This document shows positions 40,501-51,490 of a stretch of DNA of 64,000 nt, in pieces. Below the pieces are notes generated by a model. The model saw nothing but the letters and a program-made list of their open reading frames with translations. It was not told the origin of the DNA and made no database searches. Every line of letters starts with the position of its first letter. Positions within the stretch are counted from its first letter, which is position 1. The stretch spans positions 1 through 64,000 of the forward strand of contig JASAND010027772.1 of assembly GCA_030248195.1 (NCBI GenBank), in the 5' to 3' direction. This DNA comes from Trissonchulus latispiculum. Lineage: Eukaryota > Nematoda > Enoplea > Enoplida > Ironidae. A program made the translations under genes and the position numbers.

Positions 40501-43500
40501 ATGCAATCGGTTCGTCTGACCCGGGGTCCCCTGAACTGGAAGTCTGGCCCAGTCTGTGTGGCCTGCTCCCGTCGGCTCCAGACGGCAGCTCATCTTAATG
40601 CTGTTCTCTTGCGCAACAGGTTAGTTGAGCTCAACCATTCAACACACTGTACGCAATACGCATAACGTACGTGCTCTTGCAAAGTCACTTTTACATTGTA
40701 TATTACATTGTTACTGTATATAAATAACTTCTTTGGATAAATCGTTTGAAATTATCTAGTTTCCAATGGTCTAATAGAATCAGCCCCAATGTTTTGTTGT
40801 ACACAACTTGATTACGTAGGTAACGTCATGCTTGTGAACATTTTGTGGAAACATTTTTAATGTTTTTTCATTCTGTTGCTAATCTATAGGTACAGGCATG
40901 GTGTGGTCTCAGTGGATACCTACTGGATCTCCGTACGAGGCCTGGGCCTGGTTCCCCGTTTGGTTCGAACAGTCCTCAAGATTCGATACATCATTGTGGC
41001 ATCCTTTGTCAGCGGCGGTGTTGCCATTTCTCAGGTTTAGATACTAATTATAATTAACTGGGTTTATTTTAGACGAAAAAAGTGGAGGTGGGGACAGTGG
41101 GGGGATCAAATGGTCTTTAAATGCCAATGATATGTACAGTAAACAGCCCGTTTTCTACATACGTATTATACTGTTATAACTATGCTAAAAAGTGCTCAAA
41201 AATTGAGTTTGAGTAACAAACTAGACGATTTATGACCGCAAAATTCCTTCGAAGCCTGAAAATTTTTGAAAATTTTGACAAAAAATCTTTGAAATTTGGC
41301 ATTTTCGGGGCACCTTATATATAGTGAGTGGGAGAAAGCCCAGGAAAGTGGGGGTGGGGCCGAAGAGGTCGAGTGGAGGAAACCAAAAAGTGGGGGAGGC
41401 GCTCCCCCCCCACTAAAGTAAACCCGGATTAATACCTGTCGTTTTTTGCCATTATTGTGCATAAAGTTAAATTTACATTTAAGAAATGAGGTAAACGCGG
41501 GCCAGCAGGCGGATCCGAAGGATACAAGGCATTAATCATAAAGAAATAATGAAAAACGCCCGCCTGCAATCACTAAGGCAAAGCCTTAGTCTGAAACAGG
41601 AGAGAGCCAATGGGCGCGGTTAAAAACTTATATTGATTGATTGATTGATGATTGTTAATGACCTTAAAGGGTGTTGTTGTATGCCATCTAAGCTAGCCCG
41701 CAAGTTTTGCAATGTTGCGACTAGGGGGCGGGGCGCTTCATGGGATTTGACAGTATGTATACTGGCGTTTTCCTAGGCAAAAATTTCTGGGGGGGCGGTC
41801 CCCCCCCAGGTCTGGGGGGGGGCACGGCTTTCTGGGGGGGGGGAAGAAAATTTTTTCGAAAAATGCTTAAAAATAGCAATTTTTTGCTACTGAGCTAAAA
41901 TATTAACTATTTTTAACCTAAATTTAAGCTTAAAATAGCTAAAAAATGCTTAAAAATGTCTAAAAATCCGGCGAAGCCGGAAAAAATTTTCAAAATTCAC
42001 CCTCAAAACCCTATTCTTCCGGGCACTTAAAAGTTCCGGGGGGGAAGGCCCGAATCCTGGGGGGCGGCGATTCTGGGGGGGGCGACCCAAGTCTGGGGGG
42101 AACGAAATTCTGGGGGGGGCCGCCCCCCACCCACCCCCCCCCTGTAGGAAAAAGCCAGTGTATACGTATGCATTTTGAAAGGATTAACTTAACACTGTTT
42201 TGTTCTTGTTTTGCAGATGTATGAGTCTTGGAAACAGCAACTGCCAGACTTTGGCTGGCTTCGTCAGCTGTTCCCCGACAGCGACAGCTGGTCCGGCCTA
42301 GTGGGCCGGCTGGAGGGGGCGTCCGGGGACCTGGCCGACTACTGGGACGGCCTGCAGACCCGGGCCTACCTCCAGGACCGGCTGAGGGAGGCAGCGGATT
42401 GGCTCAGTCAAACCACCTCGGGCAGTTGGGGTGCCACCTTTGCTAGCGGTATGCGGTCAACTTTTTTTGGCAAGTAGTGTCTCTTTGTGACGGCGTAAAA
42501 TTCGAAGCTATTTGAGAATATACGTAGTAATTTCTACCTGTGTTGGAATTAACCTTTCGGCTTGGCCTTTGTGTTGCCCATTAAAAATTCCACGCTTATT
42601 AAACATCTTAACATGTTTGTCTTGTTTAATATTAAAAAAATGACAGACCAGAAATATAAAATTAATTACCAAATATTCAATATTTCCTCCATTGACTTAA
42701 CACTGGTTTGCGTGTTACTGCTTCATTGTTTACTGGGCACTTTGCTTATGGTTAATATCCTAAGGCAATATTCCATTCTTTTTCGATAAGCGATAAGTTA
42801 TACATACATATTCCTGGTTTCTTTAGAATTTTCGGGTTTTTTTCAGGATTGCTTCAGTTTCACGGAATTCAGGATTGGGATTCGGGGTCCCGCCGTCCCA
42901 CGATGCCTTCTGGTAAAAGTAATGCTACTACGCCGCCTTCACTCTATACTCATTCGTACTACATGCATGCAGCCGTACCTTGTGGATGGTTTTTTGTTGG
43001 TTGTTTTGTCCGTTTTTATTTTCTGCTACATAAACTTTTGGTCTTATGTTTTTGACTGTTGGGGGGGCTCACCTGAAAGCCCGACTTACAGGGTGAGGGG
43101 GGGCCGAAAGGTGGAGGACATTTTCAACTAAAATTTTGTATAAATATCAGAACGTTGTAAAATATAGCAGCCAATTTAAATTGTTTTTAAAACAGAATGC
43201 GTGTTTCAGATACGGAAAAAGATTAGATATTTGTATTCTTTACAAACTCCTGACATTTTTAGGGTTTTTGGGGGGGGGGGGGGCTCAGCGGGAAGTCTTC
43301 CAGAGAGGGGGGGGGGGACCTCAGGACAGGACATTTTCAACTCAAATTTTGTATAAATATCGGAACGTTGTAAAATATAGCAGCCAATTTAAATTGTTTT
43401 TAAAACAGAATGCGTGTTTCAGATACGGAAAAAGATTAGATATTTGTATTCTTTACAAACTCGTGACATTTTTAGGGTTTTTTGGAAAATTGGTGAGAAG

Positions 43501-45024
43501 TTTTGCAAAATGTTTGTTTGCAGAAGAGGATTCGAAATGTTTATATATGGATATACCTCGAATTGTAGGTGGGCAAGGTATGTAGTATATATACCGAATT
43601 TTGAGAAGGAGGGGTTATCTTTGCCGCAGTGAAAGGTGTAAAATGTTTATTTTTGTATTTTTTCGACGAAATGTTGATAAAATTTTCCTTTGGTCAACTT
43701 AACGTGGGGGATGAGCAGGTGTGACCCAGGCGGGCATAAGAGAGTAAACTCTCAGCCAGAAGGGATAATGGGTAGTCCTTCTCATCCCGAACGGTAAACA
43801 ATTTTTGCCAAAACCATTTTTAGCAAATTTTAGCGATTTGTTCGAAAAGTTTCTGCAAAAATCGCAATTTTGGCCAAAAATGTGCAAAATTAGCAATTTT
43901 TTGCAGATTGGTTGGTAAACCCCCCTCAGTTTCGAACCCAGTAGTAATGTATGGTGTCAGTCAACTTTCAACTCCCAAAACTTCTCCTCTGGATGCACCT
44001 TACCGGGGGTGGGGGGGACAACCTCTCCCGCTCATCGCAGCAAAACGGCTAGATAGCAGGGTTTCAGTGTTTAGCGAATTCTATAGTTGCTTTGGCCAAG
44101 TACATAGCCTTCGTTTTTAGTGTGCATTAGTTTGCAGCAGTATACGTAGCTCAGTTCGTTGAACCAAGAGTACATAATATAAGAGTGTGCCACTAGGCAC
44201 ACTCTCTGTTATCAGAGCAAAAACTATGCTCTGCACGCTAACGGCCCACCCCCCCCCCCCACAAATCAGACCCTAGTGACCCCCCGCAAATCAGTACCTA
44301 GTCGAAACGGGGGTACGCTCACTCGCTCTATGTTTATGTGCTTATGCTCGAAAACGCAAGCAGTGCGTGCGCGAATTTTGTGCCTGCTTCGAGCTTTAGA
44401 ACACAAACATAGCGCTCAAAATTCTTTGAAGTGAAGGGTCTAATTTGCGGGGGGGGGGGTGGGCCGTTAGCGAGCAGAGCATAGTTTTTGCTCTGATAAC
44501 AGAGAGTGTGCCTAGTGGCACACTCTTATATATTATGTACTCTTGGTTGAACTAATCTGCGTTTTAATTTCCTATGGTAGCACTGGATTTTATTTCGGTG
44601 GTAGCAGCAGTGTTTGGTGTGCCACTTATTTTCCTGAATTTTGTGAATTTAAGCTACAACATGGTAGCCCATAGTCATAATGTGAAGATTACAATGTACC
44701 CACTGGGTTACTGTTAATGTTTTAGCTATTGAAAGTGTCAAACCGTTAATGTACGTATGTGAGTTCAGAAACGTAATCTGGAGAGTTTTCACTTAGAGGC
44801 TTTTAATGCTCGAAGAAATGATGTTGAAGTGAACACGTAACCTTCGCTAACCTTACTGTCATTCAAAATATGAGATTTCTTGAACGAGAAGATTACTGGG
44901 GGGGGGGCTACAACATTACTTCTTTGTATTGCTTGTCTGTTTTTTTTCAGAAATCTCTGATGATGTGATGTTTGCCTTGACGGGTGTTGATGCCGCTTCG
45001 GCTGGCGATGAGAAAGAAGATACG
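40501..45024 (+). CDS. OPA1: OPA1/Mgm1-like mitochondrial dynamin, N-terminal exons only
   Basis: Exons 40501-40619, 40890-41034, 42217-42448 and 44951-45024, all with GT/AG borders and matching phases, give 190 residues. The first exon encodes a basic, acid-free leader (MQSVRLTRGPLNWKSG), a mitochondrial targeting sequence. Exons 2-3 give RLVRTVLKIRYIIVASFVSG, a basic patch and inner-membrane helix, followed by YESWKQQLPDFGW, which corresponds to OPA1's transmembrane helix and the conserved QWKDMIPDL region. OPA1 family proteins fuse inner mitochondrial membranes and shape cristae. After GDEKEDT (donor GTACGT at 45025) no coiled-coil, GTPase or stalk exon is found, although the tetraspanin gene starts 6.5 kb later on the same strand. 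An acceptor lies 18 nt before the ATG. The frame is open across it, and an out-of-frame ATG is at 40494. The exons are clearly GC-richer than the introns. Confidence 0.75.
41061..41428. repeat. Inverted-repeat element in OPA1-like intron 2
   Basis: Left GGGTTTATTTTAG and right CTAAAGTAAACCC are complementary with one mismatch; the right side carries a C run. Part of the same G-rich family as 25740-25815 (GATTTATTTTAGGCG). Confidence 0.5.
41505..41640. repeat. Dispersed repeat with CACTAAGGCAAAGCCTTAGT hairpin
   Basis: AACGCCCGCCTGCAATCACTAAGG, CCTTAGTCTGAAACAGGAGAGAGCCAA and related words recur in inverted orientation at 59816-59892. The central stem loop ACTAAGG...CCTTAGT is conserved in both. 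Class unknown. Confidence 0.6.
41761..42159. mobile_element. G-rich inverted-repeat element in OPA1-like intron 2, GTAT TSD
   Basis: Left ACTGGCGTTTTCCTA and right TAGGAAAAAGCCAGT are complementary with two mismatches, bordered by GTAT (41757-41760 and 42160-42163). The interior has CTGGGGGG runs in several copies. It ends 57 bp before exon 3. Confidence 0.6.
42847..42912 (+). CDS. Candidate 66-nt cassette exon of the OPA1-like gene
   Basis: A segment between TTTTTTTCAG and a GTAAAA donor is 66 nt long, open, and has phase 1 at both ends. It can be included between exon 3 (ending in phase 1) and exon 4 without changing the frame, adding 22 residues with DWDSGSRRP. Mammalian OPA1 is alternatively spliced in this same region (exons 4, 4b, 5b), so a cassette here is plausible. 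It is inference from borders and phase only. Confidence 0.4.
43117..43480. repeat. Two-copy direct repeat, offset 213 bp
   Basis: GACATTTTCAACT, TATAAATATC.GAACGTTG, AGCAGCCAATTTAAATTG and TTTCAGATACGGAAAAAG occur in both halves (43117-43270 and 43330-43480) with one or two differences, separated by a G-rich stretch. It lies in OPA1-like intron 3 and is a recent local duplication. Confidence 0.85.
44165..44545. mobile_element. Nested-palindrome element, 7-bp TSD (copy 5)
   Basis: 381 bp, termini CAAGAGTAC and GTACTCTTG, exact duplication GTTGAAC at 44158-44164 and 44546-44552. The sub-terminal stem is AGAGTGTGCC / GGCACACTCT around ACTA. Its interior resembles copy 4. Inserted in intron 3 of the OPA1-like gene. 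Confidence 0.9.
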
Positions 45025-45387
45025 GTACGTACGGTATGGTTGGTTACTGTAGACGTAACAGTTGTAGTGTTACCACATGGTTAGTTTTCATAAAAACAAC
45101 AGTAGTAATTTAGGAAAATTTCAATTTTTGAGAAAAGTTGTGAAAATATTCGGTTTGGACGCACGATTTCAGTACCCTCTGCCGGGCTACATCTCTACGT
45201 ACCAGGCACTAAATCCTTTTGAACCCATTACTCCTATTTCGTACTTTATTTTTTGGGTTTAAGAGAATCTTATTATACAACGTGACGTGGTGAGGTTAGT
45301 ACAATGCTTGGCAAATGAGGCGGCACAGGCAGTTGCGTAAGGGTTTAGAAATGTTGATTTTGATTGACTAAACACTATGAACTTATA

Positions 45388-45700
45388 CAGGGGCGCACCC
45401 AGGATTTTGAAAAGGGGGGGGTCGAGCCGAAAAAATTTTTTGCTTTCGCTTGACACGTTTCCGCGTGGGTGGGGGGGGGGTGGCGGCGGCGGCACAATTT
45501 TCAACAGAGTTCATTTTGGGTGCAGTAAAAATGACGAGATTTAAGATAGTCGCCAGGCTGAGCCCCCCAGAAGTTGAGAAAATTTTTGAAATTTTGAAAA
45601 AAGCCGTAATGAAAATCTTTAAAAAGATTTCAATAAAAGTTGAGAAATTCTTTGACATAATGGCAGAATTTGTATTGGAAAGCTTGAAAAGATTTGAATA
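45388..45700. repeat. hAT-type terminus CAGGGGCGCACCCAGGATTTT, truncated
   Basis: CAGGGGCGCACCCAGGATTTT followed by a G run is the kind of left end seen in many animal hAT MITEs. No matching right end is found before the LINE, so the copy is truncated. A lysine-rich open frame at 45540-45700 arises from AAAATTTTTGAAATTTT-like repeats and is not taken as a gene. Confidence 0.4.
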
Positions 45701-45916
45701 AAAAGCTCTGCCAGGCGCATTGTTAAAATTTTAATTTGTTAACATCGAGATACAATAGTGCCGCAGTCGCGGACATTCAGTAAAATGGAAACAGAAAAAT
45801 AGAAAAGCGAAGCAGGCTCAAAACATTGAGGTAAAAAAGCCCTGTCCTTGGGAGCGCCTTGGTCGTGGTGGACGGGCAGAACCCATACCCCTGGTCCCTC
45901 CGGGTTATGGCGACGA

Positions 45917-48600
45917 ATGGCTCCCCCTCCCTGGCTCCCGATTGGTGGGCCGACTTTGGGTTGGTCTCTTGGTTACGACCATACTATCCCTCCTTGGTTG
46001 TCCCTGCCCTACCCGAAAAGTGCAGTCGGGTTTTTTCTCTGCGAGCCTGGTAAGCCAGCGTACTGGGCTCGCATTCTACTTCTCGCTGGTGACATCGAAG
46101 AGAATCCAGGCCCTGTCAGGAAAATCCCAGTCAAATGGCCGTGCCCGGTCTGCGGGAAAAACGCAAGAACGAACTGTGCACAATGCACTCAGTGCCTTGG
46201 ATGGGTGCATCTTAGACCATGCTCTGGTCTCCGGTCTCTAGCCTCATACCCTGCCAACTGGTCTTGTTCAGCCTGCTCCCAACAAGGCCCCCCCCTCCAC
46301 AGCCCCCCTTCTCCATCAACTACTGTGACGGCGGGTCCGTCAACCACCAGTCATCCCTCATCCCATCCCAACCCCCCTCCCACATCAGCTAACGTGACGG
46401 CGGGCTCGTCAACCTACAGTCCTCCTCCCCCATCCACAACTACTACTACTGCCGCCCTCTGTCTAACTGACTCTAACTCAACCCCTCCCCAGGCTCAGCT
46501 GTCAGGGACAGCACCTACAGGCAGCAACAGCCCAGCTCCTACAGCTGCCAACGCAACATCACAGAACAGGCCCAAAGGCTCTGACCGGAGCCAAAGTTTG
46601 ACTGTCCTCCAGTGGAACGCAGGAGGAATCAACAGGAAGTCCGCGTGGCTAGCTCATCTCCTACAGTCTGAACGGGTAGATGTGGCAATGATACAAGAAA
46701 CTCAACTGAAGGCAATCTCCAACCCCCCCAAGTTCACTGGTTATTCGGTGGAAATCATGAACAGGAGAACAGGAAGAGCGGATGGACCGGTGAAAGGAGG
46801 TGGTGTGCTCACACTTATCAGAAACGGTCTCAGCTACTCGAGGATGAATGCACCTCTGGTGCATGCTACCGACCAATCGACCGACGCCCTTGCCATCAAG
46901 ATCCATCTTGGTCAGCAGTCTCTCACGCTGGTTAACGTCTATGTGCCACCGATACAGAGACAGAATGAAGAAACCAGAATTCAGCGTTTTGACCCGCACA
47001 GCCTCCCGGCGGGCCCTAACGTAATGATTTTCGGTGACTTCAACGCACATTCACCGGTCTGGGAGCCGAATCGACCAGGCGATGAAGTTGGAGAATTGAT
47101 CGAAGACTGGCTGGTCTCATCGGACATGATGGTTCTCAACAACGGGGAAGTCACCAGACCACCAGTAACTGCAGCGGAGCGTGGCACATCTCCGGATTTG
47201 ACCATCTGCCACAGCTCCAAGGTGAATTGCCTCTCCTGGAGGCCGCTGCAGAATACGCTGTCAGATCATCTGCCACTACTAATCCAGCTGAAGAACCTAC
47301 CCAAACGAGTGGATGATGCTCCGCTAAGCCGCGCTCCGAGGCCCTGCTACAGAAAAGCGGACTGGAGTGCCTATCAGGCGAAAATAAACAGATGCCTTCA
47401 GAACGCTCCCTGCCCTGCCACAGTCGGAGTCCACAAATCAGTAAAATGGTTCAACAGATGCATCATCTCTGCAGCCAAACGCTCAGTCCCGAAAGGAAAA
47501 GTTAATCAGCCGGTACCCTGGTGGTGCCCGGAGGCAGAACAGGCAATCCGAACATGCAAAGAGAAGCTCCTGGCGGCAAGAAGAGATGAAGATCAGCGGC
47601 CAGCCTGGATTCAGGCCAAAAGAGAAGCTCTGGATCTGATAAACAGGCTGAAGCAGGAATCTTGGCAAAGATTTGCAGACAAACTCAGTGTCAGAACAGA
47701 TCCTAAACAGGTTTGGTCTGTAATTCATTCTATCGATGGCAAGAAAGGAACTCAATCCAGTGCTGCTATTGAAGAGAATGGAAGAGTCATCAGCTGTACT
47801 GGCCAAAAAGCAGAAGCCTTCATGAGGCACTACGCCCGGGTCAGCTACAGGAGGCTGTCCTCTCAGCAAATAAAGAACAGAAACCGAATCCGGAATCAGC
47901 TAAGAAGGAACTGCCAATGCCAAGATCAGTCCTCTCTGCTATGCCAACGCTTCACAGAAACGGAGCTGGATCTGGCCTTGCGGAAGCTGAAAAAGGGGAA
48001 AGGAATTGGACCAGACGATATCAGCAACGAATTACTCCAGCAACTACCAGCAGCGGGCAAACAGTACCTTCTGAAAATCATCAATATCTCTTGGATCTCC
48101 GGCGAAGTACCGACCAGCTGGAGAAGGGCAAACATTGTTCCAATCCTGAAGAAGGGAAAACCCGACTCAAAATCCTCAGCTGCATGTCCGGAAGGTCATG
48201 GGGTATGGCAAAACCAAGTCTGCGTACGGTCTACCTGGCCTATGTTCGCTCTGTGGCTGAATATGGAATAGCGGCATGGGGACCTTCGGTGGCTAAAACG
48301 AACTTTCAACAATTAGAGGTGGTAAACAGTAGAGCAGCTCGGCTGATCTCTGGTTGTACCGCCACTGCCCCGACTGACGGGGCACTGCTGGAGTCCAGCT
48401 TGCAACCAATGAAGATTGTCATGGAAAGAAAATCACTCTGCTCCTATCTGACGTCAGCAACACTACAAGACTCCAATCCAAGGAAGGCGGCGGCTACGAC
48501 TACACAAAGGCAACGTTTGAAATCGGTAAAATCCTGGCGGTATACTACCCGCTATCTGGTGCCTGAGAGGATAGAAATGGACAGAAGGGGTCGACCATGA
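45917..48600 (+). pseudogene. LINE with N-terminal 2A peptide, PHD finger and endonuclease; RT deleted
   Basis: From ATG 45917: about 58 residues, a 2A motif (ARILLLAGDIEENPGP), a C4HC3 PHD-like finger (CPVCG, CTQC, WVHLRPC, CSAC), a Pro/Ser/Thr-rich linker, and a full AP endonuclease (LQWNAGGIN, QETQL, FGDFNAHSP, LSDHLP). The N-terminal part of a reverse transcriptase then runs to VPILKKGKP near 48165. There the frame shifts, and sequence from the far C-terminal part (RTVYLAYVRSVAEYGIAAWG) continues in another frame to 48600. The catalytic palm with YADD is gone, so the copy cannot retrotranspose itself. Composition is much more GC-rich than its surroundings. Confidence 0.85.
46067..46114 (+). 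other. 2A ribosome-skipping motif (D-I-E-E-N-P-G-P)
   Basis: Residues 51-66 of the LINE protein. The last eight match the canonical D(V/I)ExNPGP pattern at which the ribosome omits the Gly-Pro bond, preceded by the usual leucine-rich stretch. The break would fall before the proline codon at 46112-46114, releasing a leader of 65 residues from the finger-endonuclease-RT protein. Such motifs are known in non-LTR retrotransposons of trypanosomes, sea urchins and other invertebrates. Confidence 0.85.
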
Positions 48601-48753
48601 CAGGTCAGTGCCGCTTCCAGTGGGGCTACCACACCGGTACGCTCTGCTGAGGTGTAAGTGTTTAGCCACCTGCGCTGATTTGCAAAGGAACATGCCTATA
48701 TCCAGGAAATTGCCGCCGTTCCCCGGTCCCTACTCTGTGTGTTATCTAAGATT

Positions 48754-50095
48754 GTCTGACCGAAAAATGTAGGGAGCGAAATTGTTTTGTTTATACTGAA
48801 TTACCGGTACATTTTTGCTGCAGCAATGTATATATTTTCTGAACCGTCATGGCATGAACTTTCTTTTGGTTGAAAAAGTTTTTTAAAAAAATTAAAATTC
48901 ATCAAAAGAAGCCGATTTTTTAGGCTTTGAAAGATCAGTAGAAGCCAGAAACTAGCCGTTCGGTGGAAAATTAGCCCATGTCCCAGACATTTTGAATCCC
49001 GAATATCAGCTCATTTCGTCAAAAATTGCGATAGTTATTCAATTTTTTCGATTTTCAAAATCCTTTGATCTTTGCCGCTTTTCCAACTTTGACTGGCTAT
49101 TACTCGCGACTCACTCAATGCAAAAATTTTTTAATTCGATTTTCAGGACCGCTTGCGTGTCAGCTTTCATGTGATATATGTGGTTTTTCAAAATTTGAAA
49201 ATCGATTTTTTCGAAAAATACCACTTTTTGACCCAAAATTTCGACAATGCGAATCCAGCAAAAGTGGGTAAAAATAACATTATCATAAAGTTTAATCTGA
49301 GCTGAATCCAACGACATAAAGTTTTCGTGGTTACGACTTATATTGCACCCGCAACAAATTTTTAAACAATTTCGCTTTTTAGCCGGTTTTTGGCTAGTTT
49401 ACACTATTTGCGTCAAATCAATGCACAATATAGCACAACTTGTCAGAAATCAACTGAAATAGGAAATTGTTCAAAAATTCGTTGCTGGGGCATTTGGCCG
49501 TAGCCACGAAAACTTTATATGTGCCGCTGGATTCAGCTCAGATTAAACTTTATGATAATGTTATTTTTATCCACTTTCACTCGATTCGCATTGTCGATAT
49601 TTTGGGTCATAAAGTGGTATTTTTCGAAAAAATCGATTTTCAAATTTTGAAAAACCACAAATATTACATGAAAGCTGACACGTAAGCGGTCCTGAAAATC
49701 CAATTAATAAAGTTTTGCATTGAGTGAGTCGCGAGTAATAGCCAGTCAAAGTTGGAAAAGCGGCAAAGATCAAAGGATTTTGAAAATCGAAAAAAATTGA
49801 ATAACTAGCGCAATTTTCGACGAAATGAGCTGATATTCTGGATTCAAAATGTCTGGGACATGGGCTAATTTTCCACCGAACGGCTAGTTCCTGGCTTCTA
49901 CTGATCTTTCAAAACCTAAAAAATCGGCTTCTTTTGATGAATTTTAATTTTTTATAAAAATTTTTTCAACCAAAAGAAAGTTCATGCCATGACGGTTCAG
50001 AAAATATATACATTGCTGCAGCAAAAATGTACCGGTAATTCAGTATAAACAAAACAATTTCGCTCCCTACATTTTTTGGTCAGACTTTAGTAGCA
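48754..50095. mobile_element. 1.3-kb fold-back element, GTCTGACC termini
   Basis: Left GTCTGACCGAAAAATGTAGG and right CTACATTTTTTGGTCAGAC pair, and the arms stay complementary inward (ATTGTTTTGTTTATACTGAATTACCGGTACA, ATTGCTGCAGC, GAACCGTCATGGCATGAA, and so on). They pair to about 49367 on the left and from about 49463 on the right, leaving an unpaired centre of about 100 nt. A truncated copy lies at 3777-4284. No coding frame. It starts just beyond the 3' end of the LINE. Confidence 0.8.
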
Positions 50096-51490
50096 TTTTT
50101 AACACTTTCTAGGATTTGTTTTCTGGCAAGTGCGGTTAGGCAAAGCTTTTTACCATAGAATTTAACATTTTTTACTTGGCACTAATAAATGTCGGTTTGG
50201 GTTTTCTTTAACGGAAAACTATTCTAGCTGCATTCATGTGCAATGTGCATAGTTTCGTGTATTGATTCCTTAACACAGTGTTTTGTCTTTGCCTAAAGCC
50301 GGAGACAGGCAATTAATCTTTTGAAGAAGTTCAGTGCTGAAGTGGTGTTTTGTCTCCATTTGTCTCCGAAACGGATCGATATTCGGATCAACTCTTTCCG
50401 GCTGGGTTACTTGCAGCAGCCACTTTCAGGCTTGCTCAAAAAATTAAACATTCGGATTTTTTCGCCGGATCACCCTTCCTAAAATTTCACCTTCTTCATA
50501 TGTTCTTGAGTATTGTTGAACTTTTCTGCCTTTTTGTTTTCTGAGTCCTGTTTCAATGGGTGTCTGGCGTCCCCCGTGTTTTCGGGTTACTTTGAATTCG
50601 ACCATCATTTGGTTGAAAAGGGTTACAATCAAAGTTGAAACACAATTTTTAGTCGAATTAATCTATGATCTTAGCGTCCGCATACGGCCATGCTATACAT
50701 AGTCTGAAACGAGCTGAAGAGTTGAAATGTTTCGGCCTCTTGCCGACTGAAACCGATACTTTCATCCAGAATATTGCAAAATTAGTGCAAATATTGCAAT
50801 GCAAACCGCTGCAATAATGTTAAAATTAGCCTTCTCTCGTTTTCTACGGTCGCATATGTGTACACCTGTGTGCACAGATGTGTCACATTTTCTACGCAAT
50901 TTCGGTGGGGGTATACTTTTGCATTAGTTCTGCAATTATGTTTTATTCCATTATTCTAAAACTTGTTTCACCTGCAGACACTATGTCACTGGTGAATATT
51001 TTCTTTACCAGCACATCTGACGAACTGCTTTCGAATGTGGAGTTTTTTCGCTGCAGTGACAGCAGTGTTTACGAAAATTCGCGCGAAATCTATAGGAAGT
51101 TGGTTTTTCGGCGCTGAACACAGGCATAAATTTCGTTCTAAGACGGTGTTGCGTCAAGTATTTTGCTTGATTGGTCGGGCTCAATTACAATTTGGTGTTT
51201 TTAAGAACTGTTAATCCCTATAAGGAACTCGTCATCCTTAGCTTTTTTCTTGTTTATCATACTCTGTGGAGATTCGGTAACCGGTAAAACCAAGTATACT
51301 GTTTCCCAGATTTACCCTGTCCAAACGGTGCTAGCACCTTCATGTCCCGGTGGTGTGCAACTTTCTTTCATTCTTTAATAGTGTTAATTAGAAATTCCTA
51401 AAACTAATTCATTTAATTTTAATACTGAATTCAGTTAACTAATACTTCAGATTTTAGATATTTATTGTATCCCTGTTTGCTCAAATAAAG
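50096..51490. other. Spacer before the tetraspanin gene; one weak exon-like segment
   Basis: AT-rich. At 50980, CTTGTTTCACCTGCAG is a good acceptor followed after 4 nt by ATG and a 45-codon frame ending at 51117. No domain, and the frame does not join the OPA1-like exons. Candidate acceptor ATACTTCAGATTTTAG ends at 51457, 33 nt before the tetraspanin ATG. No GTPase-like exon was found in this interval. Confidence 0.35.

Noticed and set aside
45450..45701. Lysine-rich 83-codon frame
   Set aside because: Consists of AAAATTTTTGAAATTTT-type repeats at a truncated hAT-like end.
50878..51117. 79-codon frame just upstream of the tetraspanin
   Set aside because: Has an acceptor in its middle, is hydrophobic only in the presumed intron part, and joins no other exon; kept only as a note in the spacer entry.
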